A DNA stretch of 64,000 bases, from the NCBI GenBank assembly GCA_951230915.1, contig OX579638.1, forward strand, positions 17,874,696 to 17,938,695, read 5' to 3'. Both the position numbers and the translations under genes were made by a program. Within the stretch, counting starts at the first letter, position 1. The number at the start of each line of letters is the position of its first letter. Shown piece after piece: positions 25,401 through 38,558 of this stretch. The notes under the pieces are model-generated. The model saw only the letters and a list, made by a program, of their open reading frames with translations, had not been told where the DNA came from and searched no databases. Origin of the DNA: Antitrichia curtipendula (Eukaryota > Streptophyta > Bryopsida > Hypnales > Leucodontaceae).

Positions 25401-28125
25401 TTCTTGAAAAAGTAATTTATTGGATCCACTTATAAACTCAATTTTATCAATTTTCTTAAAATAAAAGATTTACATAGTTTAGTTTTTTTTATAAAACAAT
25501 CTCACCATTGGAATTAGTGTGTTTCATTTTCATCTTAGAGTTGTTGACAAATTATTTTTTTCTTCTATCTCATACCTACTTCAACTTTTAAAAATATTAA
25601 AGAATTAAATTCTTTGGGAGGAGGGGCAGGGGAAGGAGGTTGTTCCTAAATTTTCAATCCAATATTTCAGCATTATTATTTTTTAATTCACAGACTGTAT
25701 TACAAGGTTAGGAAAAAAACCCTCATTTTCTTCATTTTAAACGATTATATCTTGTGATCAATATGGTCGTAGTTTTCAACATTTCTTCTAGACATTTTAA
25801 TGTCAATTGAGTGCAAGATCTTGTTGCTCAATATGAAAAGGAAACAAATGCTTCTAATTTTTATTGTTTGCATTGAAGATGACAATTTTGAATTTTTTTT
25901 CACAAAAAAATGGCCCTGAGATTCTAGGGGTTAAGTGATTTCAATAAAAGATATTGACTCATTGAAAAAAATGATTTAATAAAAATCTCAAATAAGTTTA
26001 TGTATGTAATTCAATCATTTCAATGCTTGTGGATCAAGACTTAGAACACTTTTGTACATAGTTGTAGATAATAGAAATTTAAATCTTTATTACACTTTTT
26101 TCAATGTATTCATCTTTTGTAAATGTAAACATGAATTATTCCTTGGATTGTGCAAATTGTACACGATTGAGTATTGTCTTTCTTTATGTATGTGAGTCAA
26201 AGATGTAGTTTCTATATTAAAAAGAATGTGATATGCATTTGTTATGAGTGGAATTGTCTATGATAATTTTCTTTAAAAATTAATAAAAATTAAGATTAGA
26301 CAATGAATTATAATTTTTGATTACAATAGATTTTAATTATTTAAAAACAAAATTGTATGTTTTATCAATTTACTTCTAAATATTCTTAATTATTTCAACA
26401 CTATCTCTTAATAGTTTTTATATTTTTCTTGCAATTTAAAAAAATTGGAATTTTTAAAATAATAACAAGGTGTGCAACCATGTCTAAAATTTTTTAGGAG
26501 TGAGTGATTTCAAAAAACCTAATTAATAGCAATTTTCATATAAAAATCACCTCCACCATTGTAGATTTTGAGATCTATTGTCTTAAATTGACATACAATT
26601 ATTCATATAAATTACGAGATCTAAAATAATATTTTTGAAATATATAGAGTATGTTTATATTGGATGAGATTAAAATTGTCATTAAAGATTCTATAGATGA
26701 GGCTATTGGGAATCAACATTTCAATCATGACAAGGTTACTTTGGAAGCAAGTCATTCTTTTTCTCTTGAAATAATGTCAATAATGTCAAATTTGAATTCT
26801 AAAACTACAAAATAATTAAATACTTTGCAATGATTTAAAATAGAACTTTAAATTATAGGTCACACATTGGACAAATGGAATCTCAGAAAGTTGCATCAAG
26901 CGTTTGGCTGTGCTTAATAAGCCTTTTAAATATGTTGGTAAGTATCTAGAGACAAACATTTTTTTTTTGTCAACCTAGTAATACACTTTATTGTGGTTGA
27001 ATATGGCAAAGATGTAAAGCCTTCTCTTTTTTCCATAGTAGCAAAGATATATGTTTCAATTGTGGAGCAAAAATAAGCCATGACCATAGATTTATAATGT
27101 AGTGACAAATGTTATTATGCAAAAAAATAGAGCTGGCATGATCATGGCTACTTCTTGCTTTTGGGACATAAGCATTGATGGTAAATTTCATTTCACTTAT
27201 AATGATGTATCACTAAAAAAATCTTATGTTATAATTATATTTTTTGAACATAGATATTTTAATGTCCTATAGATAAAAGAGTAGTTTACAAACCTAAATT
27301 AATTGGATAAAAATGCTTCAGGAAGTAATACTATATGATTAGAGAACAAGACAATGTATGTTATTGTTACAATATTTGAGGTTGCAATTTAATCCCAAAT
27401 TAAGGAATCTATGTGAAAATTTTGAATCATGAACAAACTTGTCAAAAGAAAAAATCACACTCAAAAATGAGTTTGTAGAAGAAATCACAAGGAAAATTGT
27501 TTTATGATTCCTCACATAGTTTTGTATAGGTTTGGATCATATTCTTGTAATTTCTTGAAGAGTGCAATTCATATAGATGAAAGCATACATTTTTTATTCA
27601 TGATGAGCAACATTGTGTTGTAGCTCTTATGTGTTGTAGCCTTCATTTTATCATACATTTTCTTTACATCATATCATTGTAAATTAGGTAGTACAAGATT
27701 TATTACTTAGCTAAAATATTTTCTCAAATCATATGAATGTCATCTTGATAGATAGAATCCTAGTTAAATTTTATGAATTTTTTGATAAATTAAAAAATTA
27801 AAATCACACCACTCCATTCCTTTAGTAGGCAAAGATTTTGATATTTGAATTAAAAATCAATTTTATAGATAATTAATTTGAAAAAAATTAATATCAAATG
27901 AAAAAGGATTCTATTCAATGGTTAGACAATGCTCTTAGAGCACAAATACTTCTATGCATTTCATAGGCACTTGGCTTCACAAAATCACAAAAATCACAAC
28001 TTGAAAAAAATTGAAATGGCTGCATTCACATCTCTAAAGTACACCGTATATTATAATTTACACTTTAATATTTGGTACATATAGTATTCAGTTTTCATCT
28101 CAAAATAAGAATTGTTGCATATTAT

Positions 28126-28161
28126 TGTATGTATGTATGTATGTATGTATGTATGTATGTA
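28126..28161. repeat. (TGTA)n tetranucleotide microsatellite
   Basis: About nine tandem TGTA units. Confidence 0.95.
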
Positions 28162-28704
28162 TAATATTTAAATTAATCATATCTAATAATAATTTATTTC
28201 ATTCTAGTGCAATTTCATTCAAAACCCTTTGCAAACCTGGCATTAGCCTCTAGAAAAGATATATGAATCCATGTCTGAAATACAAGCAACTAAGTGCTAA
28301 TTTTAGTTTAAAGAAATTAACACACTATGCTCTTTTGTTGTATGAAAACTTAAAAGGTAGACTTCTATTCAAAGAACTCTATTTTTCTCTCTCAAAAACA
28401 AAACAAATGTATACAATCCTCCAATATGAATACCTTAAAAAAATTCCTTTGCCTCCAAAGCAATTGTATTTGAAGGAAGGAGAGGAGTGAAGGGAGGGTG
28501 GTATCATGATTTGAAATAATTATTAGAAACATCTTACAAACCTTTCTAGTTTCATCACCCTTCCTCTCTCTTTTTATTCGTGAGGGCCTCCTCCAAAGGA
28601 AATATTATATATATGTTTCTAGAGGCAACAATCTACTTTTCATTCGTGTACAAAGTCAAATGTCACTTCTAAAAAAACATCAAATTTCAAGCATATGAAT
28701 TTTC

Positions 28705-29424
28705 TTGAATGATGCCACTACCGGATGCCCAAATAAATCCAAAACAAACCTAACCATATTCAATGCCCTAATGCAAGCCTCTAACATCAATTATTCCAAC
28801 CAACCAATCCCCATACTACACCCAAACGAACCATATGTATACCTAGGTACAAATCTTGTTCCTTCGCTAAAATGGAAAATCCAAATTCATACCACCACTA
28901 TAAAACTCATAAAACAATGCAAAGAACTGACAACATGCCCAGCTACTATGAAACAAAAAATAAAAATGATTGACACAGTACTAAGGCTAGGCATAGTGTA
29001 CAACTTCTACATTGTACCATACTCTATGCCAGCTATCAAAAAACTTGACCAAAAGATTATAGCCATACAAAAAACCATTTGTGACATGCCAAAATGTATG
29101 TCAAATGTAGTAACTCAACTCCCACATAACCTATTTGGACTTGAAGCTTTCTCCCTAAAAAATGCTTACTTCAGATGTATAGGAGAACAACTACAAAATG
29201 CTTTAAACGACAAAGGTAGGCTTGGAAAAATATACAACAACTTAACTAACTATGTTCTTGTTCAACACGGCGGTGCCAAAAATATACCTAGAATCAAGCA
29301 AACTGATTGTATAAGATCACCAATAACTCGCACACTTTTCTTATTAAAACATATAGCTAAAGTCCACCTAGAAAGTCCACTCCCAAACTTTCTCTTTGAA
29401 CTAACATCATTAGAACAAATATAG
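28705..29424 (+). pseudogene. LINE reverse transcriptase C-terminal fragment
   Basis: An open stretch of 239 codons. It includes PYVYLGTNLVPSLKW and a following helical region ending in HIAKVHLESPLPNFL, matching the region downstream of the YxDD palm in LINE reverse transcriptases. YxDD itself is absent upstream. The next frame restarts after a stop at 29,422, with more fragments to about 30,800 in several frames. Confidence 0.6.
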
Positions 29425-31094
29425 CAACAAGATCATGAAACCATAACACACTCAATACCCAACTCTAAAAAAACCTCCTAAAATACTCCTTTCAAAAATA
29501 TCTTTGAATTAAAACAAATCACTTTACCAAACGACACACGCATCATGAATTGTGAGGATTTCAAAACCTTCCACTTCACCCCATCCAAACTAATCAAAAG
29601 TGCCCTAAACGTTGTCAAACAATTATTTTATCACCAGATATGCCCCATCACATGTAATACCCCTTGCAATATACACCCATACTCCTACACACTCAAAGAT
29701 TCATTCATCATCCTAGAAAATAAAATGCTCCAAAGAAATAACCCACCACCAATCCACCTCCCAAACCCTTTACATCTATACCACCCACACAACCTAACAT
29801 ACATCCCTCCAAATCCCACCAGATACCCCACTAATAACATTATACACCATGAATATATAAAGACATTGATACTAATAATATAGAAAATAACTACACAAGA
29901 TATTTATGTCAATGGCAACACAACAACAACACCTACAATAAATGGCTTCTCCAAAGAAACCTCTTCGTACGATATGACCCTAACACCTCCACATACAATA
30001 CCGAAAAACTAAAACAATATTACCAAAGAATCCAAAATAAATTCTACTCTGAAATTATTCAAGACCCCCTTCCCCTCCCCTCATGAACAACTCCAAGATC
30101 CAAGAGGCGTCACCCCACCTATAATTATCCCTCTCCTAAATATCTACACATCAGAATGTAACCCCGAAAATGACATCCTCACATCATCTAACACAGTTAA
30201 AATAAACAACAACCAAGCACATCTCTATGAAGAGAATGGTAGACATTTATTTACCATCCCCATCAGTAGACTCCAATGGCTATGGAATCAATACAATATG
30301 AAACTACAAACCCCTACAAATATTGAACCAACTACTCAATCATTGAAACCGAAATAATTTGGCTTTACTAACGATACAAACACTGAATTCCTGAAAACAA
30401 CCCCCTCAAATTTGCACAATACACAATACCCATACCCATTCTTGATTCACTCATTACATCTTTCAACATTCAACACTCATACTTTTCTTCCCCCGTTACA
30501 TACTCTACCAAACTCAGAAAATTCTACTCACCTTTCAAAAGAGACAAAATATTTGGCTCTTTGGGCAAAGCTTTTGACTACAAATGGATTGGTAATGGTA
30601 TAGCACATCCCCACAATAAAGAGGAAACACAACAAGCAGTACATTGGGCCCAACTTGCCACCAAACACAACCCAAACCACACCTCCACTCTCATCATCAC
30701 ACCTGACAATAATTGGTACCAAAACTTTAAACAACACTTAGGTCCATTTCCAAACTCTCATATCATAGCACTATTTGAAGCGGACTAAGTACCATATGAG
30801 GAACCTACTATTCTACCCAAGCTAAAAAAACCCATGTCTAGAACCATCCACATTACAAATTATACGTGTCCATCACCAAAATCAAACCATTAGTATTCTA
30901 GAACAACTCACCACGCTCACCTCCATAGCAAACACCTTAAACAAACACCGATTACACCAACACCCACCCAAATGTCGATAAATTGTAACAAAAATGGTCA
31001 TAAACAAATTACCCCAACAACACTTTGAATTACCGTGAATCCCCCTCCCCCCTCCCCAATTACCAACCAAATACCTCTCCAAAATTTGACCCTG

Positions 31095-31530
31095 CATATA
31101 GCTACTTCACCAATGGATCCTTCAAGGAACCAAAAGAAATTAGCCCCTGGACATTGGAAAAGAGAAAGAGCTGGATATGGTATATACAATCCTACTGAAG
31201 AAATAAAATTAGCCAAAAGACTCCATAGACTCCAAAATATCATCAAAGCATAAATGATGGCCATTCACAAAACACTACAAATCATTACAACAGAATATGC
31301 CAATGAACCAACACACATATTCACAGATTGTATCAATGTACTCTATCTACTAAACACCCAAATAACACACCCAACTCTCCACAATAGTCACCCCAACCAA
31401 ACTATATTAATTTCCATGGTTTGAATGATACAAAACCAAACACAAATCACAACCCTCCATAAAGTTAGAGCCCACGCCAACATAGACGGAAATGAACAAG
31501 TAGATAAATTAGCAAAAGAAGGTAGAGAAA
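31095..31530 (+). pseudogene. LINE RNase H domain remnant
   Basis: Frame-shifted pieces show YFTNGSFKEPK (normally TDGS, so the first Asp is Asn). MMAIHKTL follows a TAA just where the catalytic Glu is expected (31,252-31,254). FTDCINVLYLL keeps the third acidic residue, and the C-terminal VRAHANIDGNEQVDKLAKEG block (31,465-31,525) is intact. With two of the acidic residues lost and at least one frameshift it cannot be active. Confidence 0.7.
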
Positions 31531-32123
31531 AATCACATAAAAATGTCGAACACCCATATGAACATATTCATGCTACAGCATACTATTTTCAAAAAGAAGA
31601 TTGGCCCTCCAAAGAAGGTACCCCCAACAAAGGCCCTGTTAAATTTTTGGGCAAATATCTCAAAAAACAAGACCTTAATAATGACCTCAATCTAATCTCA
31701 GACAATTTTCCTAACATAGAAAAATGGACGGGCAACAAAGATATAGACACTGAACTCTCTACAAACTTTTGGGAAAACCCCATAATTACCAGCTCACAAA
31801 TAACATGCCTTATCAAATTCCAAATTGGCCAATACATGGGAAATGCATGTAAACAACTTTTCTTTGGAGTTGAAAGATTTCCATCCATAACATGCCCAAT
31901 TTGCACCTCCATGGACATAGACACCTGGCTACACGTACTAATAAAATGCCAAAACCATCACATACACTCCCTAGTTGTCAAATGGCATAATAAAGTGGTA
32001 TGGGAAATTCGGAAATTAATCACCTCCTATAACAAATCCTAATGCTTCATTCTTACAAACGCTGGAACTTTTAATAACAATCCACAAGAAAACACGGACC
32101 CCCTTGGCTACTCCCATGTACAT

Positions 32124-32555
32124 GTGAAACTCGAAGATGTCATTGTTATGCTAGACTTAAACCGGACATACTTTGTGTTAGAGGCTTACCATACAACAAA
32201 CCCCCACCCGACCACATACATGAAGACCTCACCATTCAATTTATTGAATACACATATTGTAACGATAAGAACAATAAAAAATAAAATAGATAAATACCAA
32301 CCCCTCATTGACAACATTGTAGAACTTGGTTGGAAAATAGACCCCTTTCTTGTCCTCATAGCTAGCGCTCGTGCCACTACCTTCATCCCATCTATGAAAA
32401 TACTTGCAAAAAACTTTAAAATTCCCATTGACCCAATTAAAAACACCTTCAAAAATATTAATACCATTGCAATACAACATGGTGTGTTCATACTACTACA
32501 TAAACGTAAAATTGAAAACAACCAAACCCTTCAAGACACACAAGACACCCCATAA
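32124..32555 (+). pseudogene. LINE C-terminal tail fragment
   Basis: An open frame of 143 codons with DKYQPLIDNIVELGWKIDP, RATTFIPSMKILAKNFKIP and a basic end. It lies just 3' of the RNase H piece and in the same composition. I read it as the post-RNase H tail of the same LINE. Alternatively it is an unrelated hypothetical frame; no function is claimed. Confidence 0.45.
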
Positions 32556-32907
32556 AAATATAATTCCCCCACTAAACACACCCACTCACTCTAGCCCACT
32601 ACTAACTCCCCACATCTTTCACATTCTTACAACTCTCCCTCTCCCTCTCTTTCTTCCTCCTCCCTTTCTCCTTTGTTTTTCTTTATTTTTGGTAAATGGT
32701 CGGTCCCTTGTGCATTTGGTTAATTGGTTACTTGTTACATACATAGGAAGATTTTGTGACGTTAACTGGGGCTAATTCTTTGAGGAATAGCCCCCACTTT
32801 AGACCGCTTCTACATGGTGTTTAAAAAATCTTGGGTGTTCTTTTTTCACACTACTTTAGACCCCAAAATGTCCCTCCTTGGCCGGGCTAAAGTTTATGCA
32901 AGGTTAA

Positions 32908-33902
32908 CCCCTCACCGCCCAAGGCTGTTTTGGGCTCTAAAACATCAGTGCTTTTGAAACGATGTAGATGTAAATTTCACTAAGTTATAAAGATCTTAAC
33001 CGTACAATCTTGTATTGAGCATGATGTAGATGATGTGGTACAAATTTTGAGTCATTTGACCGTACAGATTGAAAGATTATAATGCTTTATTGTTGAAAAA
33101 AGATGCTGAAATTTTCCTAGAAACACACTTGGAGGTGAAATTCGAGTCCTAAACTTACTCAAATGAAAAAATTTAAAACTGTAAAGTTATTCAAACAAAC
33201 ATACAAACACATCAGTGAAAAAAAATGTCAATAAATTGACTCAATGTGTTTGCAAAATGGCTTGCAAATGTCAAAAATTAGGTAAGAAAAGTTGCAGGAA
33301 ACATACATGAGGCTGAACCTCCTTCTACTAAAATGCTTCTCAGTTACTCATAATTTCTTGGATTGAAATGAAATTTTAGCCACACAAACTAAACTAGTAT
33401 GCACAACTTTCCCAACAAATTTTATTAGAAACGGACATTGTACAAAGAAGATATAAGCCGCCGAAGTTCATTGTAATCCAAAAATGTTGGGATTTTGAAC
33501 TTCGAATTACTCCCAAACATTCAAGGAAATTTGGATTGACATGAAAATTTTACCATAGTAACTAGACTTCAAGGGGAACATAACCCATTAAATTTTATTG
33601 AAAACAAACATTGGATGAAGGAGATCCCCCCCCCCTCCCCCCCCCCCCCCCCCCCGCCCCCAAGTTTCAACCATCAAATGCAGTTTGGTGGACTCAAATT
33701 GAAATTGTGAACTTCGACTGACTTTCAAGAAATCAATATAGCTTGTATTGATCTGAAAATTTTACCACATTAACTAGAAGAGAGAGCACAACTTTTCCAA
33801 CAAGTTTTATTGAATTCGGATGTCAAATGCAAAAGTTACAACACTTTGAATTTGACTTAAAACTCTGTGAGGCCACTTTTTGTCCCCTTGGGCGGTGAGG
33901 GG
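32908..33902. mobile_element. TTAA-flanked element, sister of 1349-2310
   Basis: TTAA at 32,904-32,907 and 33,903-33,906 flank ends cccctcaccgccc and, reverse-complemented from the right, cccctcaccgccc. The interior aligns with 1349-2310, for example tcatttgaccgtacagattg near 33,052 and tgaaagattataatg in both. It contains a long C tract at 33,627-33,661. Non-autonomous. Confidence 0.8.
33627..33661. repeat. Poly-C tract
   Basis: Thirty-five bases of C with one T and one G. The sister element reads acaagcccccgaagtt here (2068-2083), so the tract is an expansion or an assembly artefact. Confidence 0.9.
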
Positions 33903-34849
33903 TTAAGCCTTGGAGTCTAAAGTGGGGCAGTTTAGACCCCCCCAAACTTTAGCCCCAGGGGCTAACGCCACGAAATCTTCTTGTGATAGTGTCTATCCTC
34001 GAGAGGGGGAAGTAGTTCCATACTACTAATTCCTTGTCTGGTGGGCATGGTCTTAGTGGTGGAACGAACAGACACTTTATTCACGCCGGCCCCCCTTCGG
34101 GAACTGGCGTTCTTCTTCTTCTGTATATGGATGACAACAGACATCTTTCATAGATGAAATAGGTAGATCAACCATGTGAAACTTCTCATATATAGACTTC
34201 TTCTGATTTCCACGTGGAATCATTATTGCAGCAATCGCCTCGTAGTTTCCTGATGTGGGGCCTGCTCTGATTCTACCTTATCATTTACGCGTACGGTAAG
34301 TTCCTGGACTTTCTCGGCTAACGTACGACTTCCTTGTCCGCATTACTGTACTTTCTCTAACCCAACTTACCTCCAAATTTTTGACGGATCCATGTTTGAC
34401 AGCAATGCACTGTACGGTAGCTTTTCGCCAGAATAAAAAAGCACTACTCCCATGGGCGGGACTTGAGAGGCACGGCAAGGGATGGAGTGGAATTCATGTT
34501 CGGTGTAAATTTAGCTTGTCGGGAGGAGAGGTGCGCAGGAGAATTTTAGTTGAGGGATCGTGCAGGTGAAGTGCTGCCTGTGGTTTGCGAGCGAGTGAGG
34601 GGATGCAATGTGAGTGGCTTCAACTGGAAGGTGGAGGTACAGAGGGAAGGAGGGAGCCGGAAGACGCTTTTGCTCTTGGTGACGTTGTGGAGAGCCTCTG
34701 CACCATCTCTCACTCGGATCAGCGCCTCTTTCGTTGCAACCAGAAGCATTCAAGCTTGATTACAATTGGGAGAAGGTAATAACGAAAGACGACGTCTCTA
34801 TTTTGTTGCCTAGAAACCACCTGCAGCCGCTTTTCTAACCACGTTCGCC

Positions 34850-37323
34850 ATGGAAGCCATATTTTCTGGTCTTTTCAACACCATAGAGTCTGTGGCGCAC
34901 CTAGCTTCCCCGGAAAACGTCGAAAATCCTGCGCAGATCAACTCTTGGCAATGCGATCTTCTTGCAAAGAAAGCCTGCGGAGTTCTGCATGTCATCGAGG
35001 AGTTACGGAATGTGATCAAAGATGGCTCGAAACTCACTCTCGCCTTAGAAGAGCTTCACCGCGTGCTGAAAGATGCGGAGAGTCTCATCAGAGATTGCTG
35101 CTGCGGTGGGCAGTGGTTGAAAGTAGCCATTACTCGCGGCAACTTGACAGAAGTGTTTGCTAAGCTTTTGTACGACATAGAGTGGCACACGTCGGTGCTA
35201 TATGGTGTCCTCCTGACCACAAGGAGCGACAGAAGCAATGTGTTCGACAGATCAGCTTGCGAGCGCAAGCTAGGAGTTAGAGAAGATTTCCTGCTGTCGC
35301 AGGCAGCGAAACAAGACCGAGAGTCTCTCCATGAGCGTCTAGAAGGCATCGATCTTCTCCATGAGCGTTTAGAAGGCACCGATCTTGAGACAATCGAGCA
35401 ATCTAGCATAGCTGAGAAGTTCCTTAAGAAACTGGTTGCTGAAGAGGAGATGAATACGAGTGCCCACTCGAGCCAGTCGCCTTTGTTTCTGTGGGTACCT
35501 TGGGGGGATCTCAAAGAACGGAGATTGATCGGAAAGGGCGGATTTGCTGAAGTGAAGGAGGTGACATGGCTGGGACGGTCGTACGCACTGAAACTCTTCC
35601 AACACGGCATACAATTGAACGAACTCTTCCGGAGAGAGATTGCGGCAATGGTGGGACTGGACCACCCTCACCTCGTCCGCGTCGTCTGCTGCTTAGAAGA
35701 CGACTTCAACATAGGTATCGTCTTGGAACTCATGCACGGTAGCTTGAATGACCTCCTCCAAAAGCAGAGGCGCCACCCTAGTGGCACAACCACTCTATTC
35801 CCAATCCGCCAATCTGTCGACTTGATGCTGCAGATCGGCGAGGGCATCAAGTACCTTCACAGCAAAAACTTGGCTCACCGTGACCTGAAATCGCACAACA
35901 TTCTAGTACAATTCGCTGACCCTGACAGTCCTTTGGTTGCGAAGATTGCCGATTTCGGTATGTCGGCGATAAAGAATGTGAGTACCGCGAGGAACACATA
36001 TGTTGGGACCTTGAAATGGATACCGCCAGAGCTGTTCGGGTACGAGGAGAATGAGTTGCTGGAGCCCTCACCGCGGTTCCGCCCCTTCAAAATGGATGTG
36101 TACAGTTTTGGGATGCTGTGCTACGAAATTCTGACGGGGAAGATGCCGTTCGAAAATGTCAAGGCTCCAAACGCGGAGTTCAAGAAGCTTGTGAAAAGCG
36201 GGTTGCGGCCGGAGCTGCCGGCTGATGTTACTCCTACAAGGCTGGGCATGATCATCCAACGTTGTTGGGATAAGGATTCCCGAAAACGCCCCGACTTCTC
36301 TACTATCTGTACCGAGCTTCGATACATCAAGGGCCTTCTCTTGCAAGGTAAGCTTTTTTCCCCACATTTTGAAGGAATCAATTCCTGTAAGTAAATATCA
36401 AACACTATCTTCATCATCTTCTTCTTCATTATCTAATAAGTCTTCTTCAACAATGTGATTTTTGGTAGGCAAAAGCGTGGCAGTTGACTTGAAAGCTGAA
36501 ATCAAGGTAAGATTGAGATATTCCACTTGATTGCCGAAACTTGCAAATGTTTGAGCAGTACACACTTAAAAGCAGCATCAGTTGGGGAGCCGGAGTAGGG
36601 GATCGATTCTTTGCTAGTGCTGTGATTCTCTGCAGCTGATTCGGATTGTGTGAATCCACAAATTGATTTCAGCAGGTACAAGGGCCGTGGGGCGGCGATG
36701 GTGGAGGAAACTTTTTTGATGGAGTCTTGACGTCCATAAAACAGATAAAGCTGAAGTACGACACGAATCCCAATCCGTGCATCAGGTATTTTGAGACGAC
36801 GTACGACGTTGTTGGAAAACTCTTCACCTGTGAGCATGGTAGTTCCCGTCATGGCGCCACTGAAATCAAGGTTGGAATCGAACTCAAAAAATTCCTCGAC
36901 AGTATTGTCTGCATGTAGGAGCTTGTATTGTCTAGACATGGACAGTATTGTCAGTATCAATGACTTTGCTGAAAACCATATCAATCATTGACCAGCATTT
37001 AGTGAGACATTGTAGGTTGATTGTTACTGTTTTAGTCTCTGATTAAAGTATGTGGTTCTGTACAGATCGAGATCGATGAGCCAAATGAGTACCTCACACA
37101 GATTGAAGGATCATATGGCGTGGCACCAATAACGTTTCACGGGCAAAGGGTGTTGGGGTTGACATCATTAACTATACACACCACAGAAAGAACGCATGGG
37201 CCCTTTGGGATGGAGAGTGGGACCAAGTTCAAAAGTGAGGCTGGTAGAATTGTAGGTTTCTTCGGAAGATGTGGTACGCTGATTGATCAGATCGGCTGCT
37301 TCACTGCTCCACTTGAAGATTGA
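34850..37323 (+). CDS. HeLo/DUF1221-type protein kinase with C-terminal jacalin lectin domain
   Basis: Four exons: 34,850-36,347; 36,469-36,506; 36,673 (or 36,676)-36,870; 37,066-37,323, about 663 residues. Residues 1-135 form a helical N-terminal domain like the DUF1221/HeLo region of plant MLKL-type TKL kinases. Then come a linker with a tandem HERLEG repeat (161-176) and a kinase domain: GKGGFAEV (228-235), ATP-binding Lys248, HRDLKSHN (343-350), DFG (368-370), PPE (392-394), D416, R480. All catalytic residues are present, so it should be active. Residues about 513-663 are a jacalin-related lectin fold (GPWGGDGG start, HGPFG, VGFFGRCGTLIDQIG end), which binds mannose or galactose glycans in its family. 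A role in immune sensing or cell-death signalling is inference. Its codons and GC are ordinary for a host gene and differ from the AT-rich flanks. Confidence 0.9.
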
Positions 37324-38232
37324 TTGATCTACATTATGATATACGTTATTGTAGAGGAATTATGATATACACTATTGTAAAGGAGTTATCTCAACTTATA
37401 TATGCCTTGCACAGAATTCGAATTTAGAAGAGCTTGCATCATTTGAATTGAATTGAAGATTCTCACAAACACCATCTATTTTACAGTAATTACCAGACTA
37501 TCTGTTGCCCATCCCATGCGAAGAACTTGCCATTGTCCTTGGCGTCAACGCCATTGGTGATGCCCAGCAAGCTTCTCCACGGAATACTCTCTTGTGAAGA
37601 GCTTGCCCTACGGCACAAAGGCTTCGACAGGTCTGTGTCTACTGTTCCTCACTGGGAACTTCAGAGGCTTCATGGCGGAGGTAAGGGGGGGGGATAATAC
37701 GTAGGCGCGACCCAGGCAGTGGGGAGGCGCAACCCGAGCGAGTGGGCTTGACGTCAGCTCAGATCGAGTTGTCCCTTCCACGAGCTCCTTCGGAGATGGT
37801 CACTGTTCACGGATGTGGAAAAACTTTAGGCAAGATTCGTTAATTATAGAGCTACTGAAAAATTTACGAGTATCCAACATTATTTTGCTTCATAGTTCTA
37901 AGTTCAATTCACTCCTGTTCGCAGTGAATACGAAGCATTCCATTGCGGTCAAATATATATATAAATATATATTTATGAACAACTGAAATTTAAATTTGAA
38001 TCCATAGGACATTTAGTAGTGCTTTCAAGTTAAATAAGATAATCAAATTTTGGACCATTAGAGGAGAGTTTGAAAAGTCAAGTTTCACTATGAAAGGATG
38101 ACACTTTCACCAAGTAATTGACTTTTAATATCCTTCAAATTATGAGGTAGTCATCTCCAAATTTTATTGAAAATTGTTTCAAGGAATTGAACTTTCCTTG
38201 AAAGAAAATTTGAATTTAAATGGTTGCTTTAA
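37324..38232. other. 3' flank of the kinase gene; small unassigned GC-rich island
   Basis: About 37,490-37,810 is more GC-rich than its surroundings and can be read on either strand for 30-40 codons, but I recognise nothing. The rest is AT-rich. Confidence 0.4.
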
Positions 38233-38499
38233 CTCCTAAAGCAGTAAATTGCAATTTTTTTGGCAACATTGCAATTGTGAGCACCTCACTACAAATAAAA
38301 TTTTAATTTTTTCTGTTTGAAATTTTCACACAACATGTGCCTAAGAAGTAGCTTTATGCCCCAATGATTTTCATTATTTTTTAGTACATGCATAAAAAGT
38401 TATTGCAGGATATATAGTATTCATTGCTGTTTAAGTAGCTACAAAAACTTCTTTTAAAATCCTTTTTCTGAAAAAATTAAAATTGAATTAAAAATAAAT

Positions 38500-38558
<59 letters not shown>

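Larger units (their letters stand above)
18631..28699. other. AT-rich intergenic block
   Basis: I see no supported gene in this 10 kb. The reading frames are short and lack domains. A slightly GC-richer island near 18,950-19,560 has splice-like and UTR-like texture, but nothing I can name. A hyphenated hairpin (22,775-22,853) has arms ctaatttccttgtaggagct and its near complement. Between 23,950 and 24,185 there are loose repeats of a cacggttatagg-like motif. Simple repeats are listed separately. Confidence 0.55.
28705..32557 (+). mobile_element. Decayed LINE (non-LTR retrotransposon) with RNase H domain
   Basis: Fragments of one polyprotein lie in order. A thumb-like segment of a LINE reverse transcriptase (28,705-29,424, with the YLGTNLVPSLKWK signature seen after the catalytic palm) comes first. 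An RNase H domain follows (about 31,095-31,530), then a conserved C-terminal tail (32,124-32,555). The catalytic palm and the 5' end are not in this copy, so it is 5'-truncated. Many stops and frameshifts break it. The sense strand is strikingly rich in A and C and poor in G, unlike the neighbouring genes. Confidence 0.75.
32747..33979. mobile_element. Inverted-repeat element carrying a nested TTAA element
   Basis: The left end gaagattttgtgacgttaac and the reverse complement of the right end gaagatttcgtggcgttagc match imperfectly over about 30 bases. Further inside, actttagac and ggggcta motifs mirror each other. The host element is about 240 bp once the 995-bp insert at 32,908-33,902 is removed. 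Confidence 0.5.

Noticed and set aside
34511..34779. Short overlapping frames just upstream of the kinase
   Set aside because: They sit in the likely 5' leader/promoter, occur in all frames, and have no domain.
35056..35610. 184-codon minus-strand frame opposite the kinase
   Set aside because: Shadow of the kinase exon; the plus strand carries the conserved motifs.
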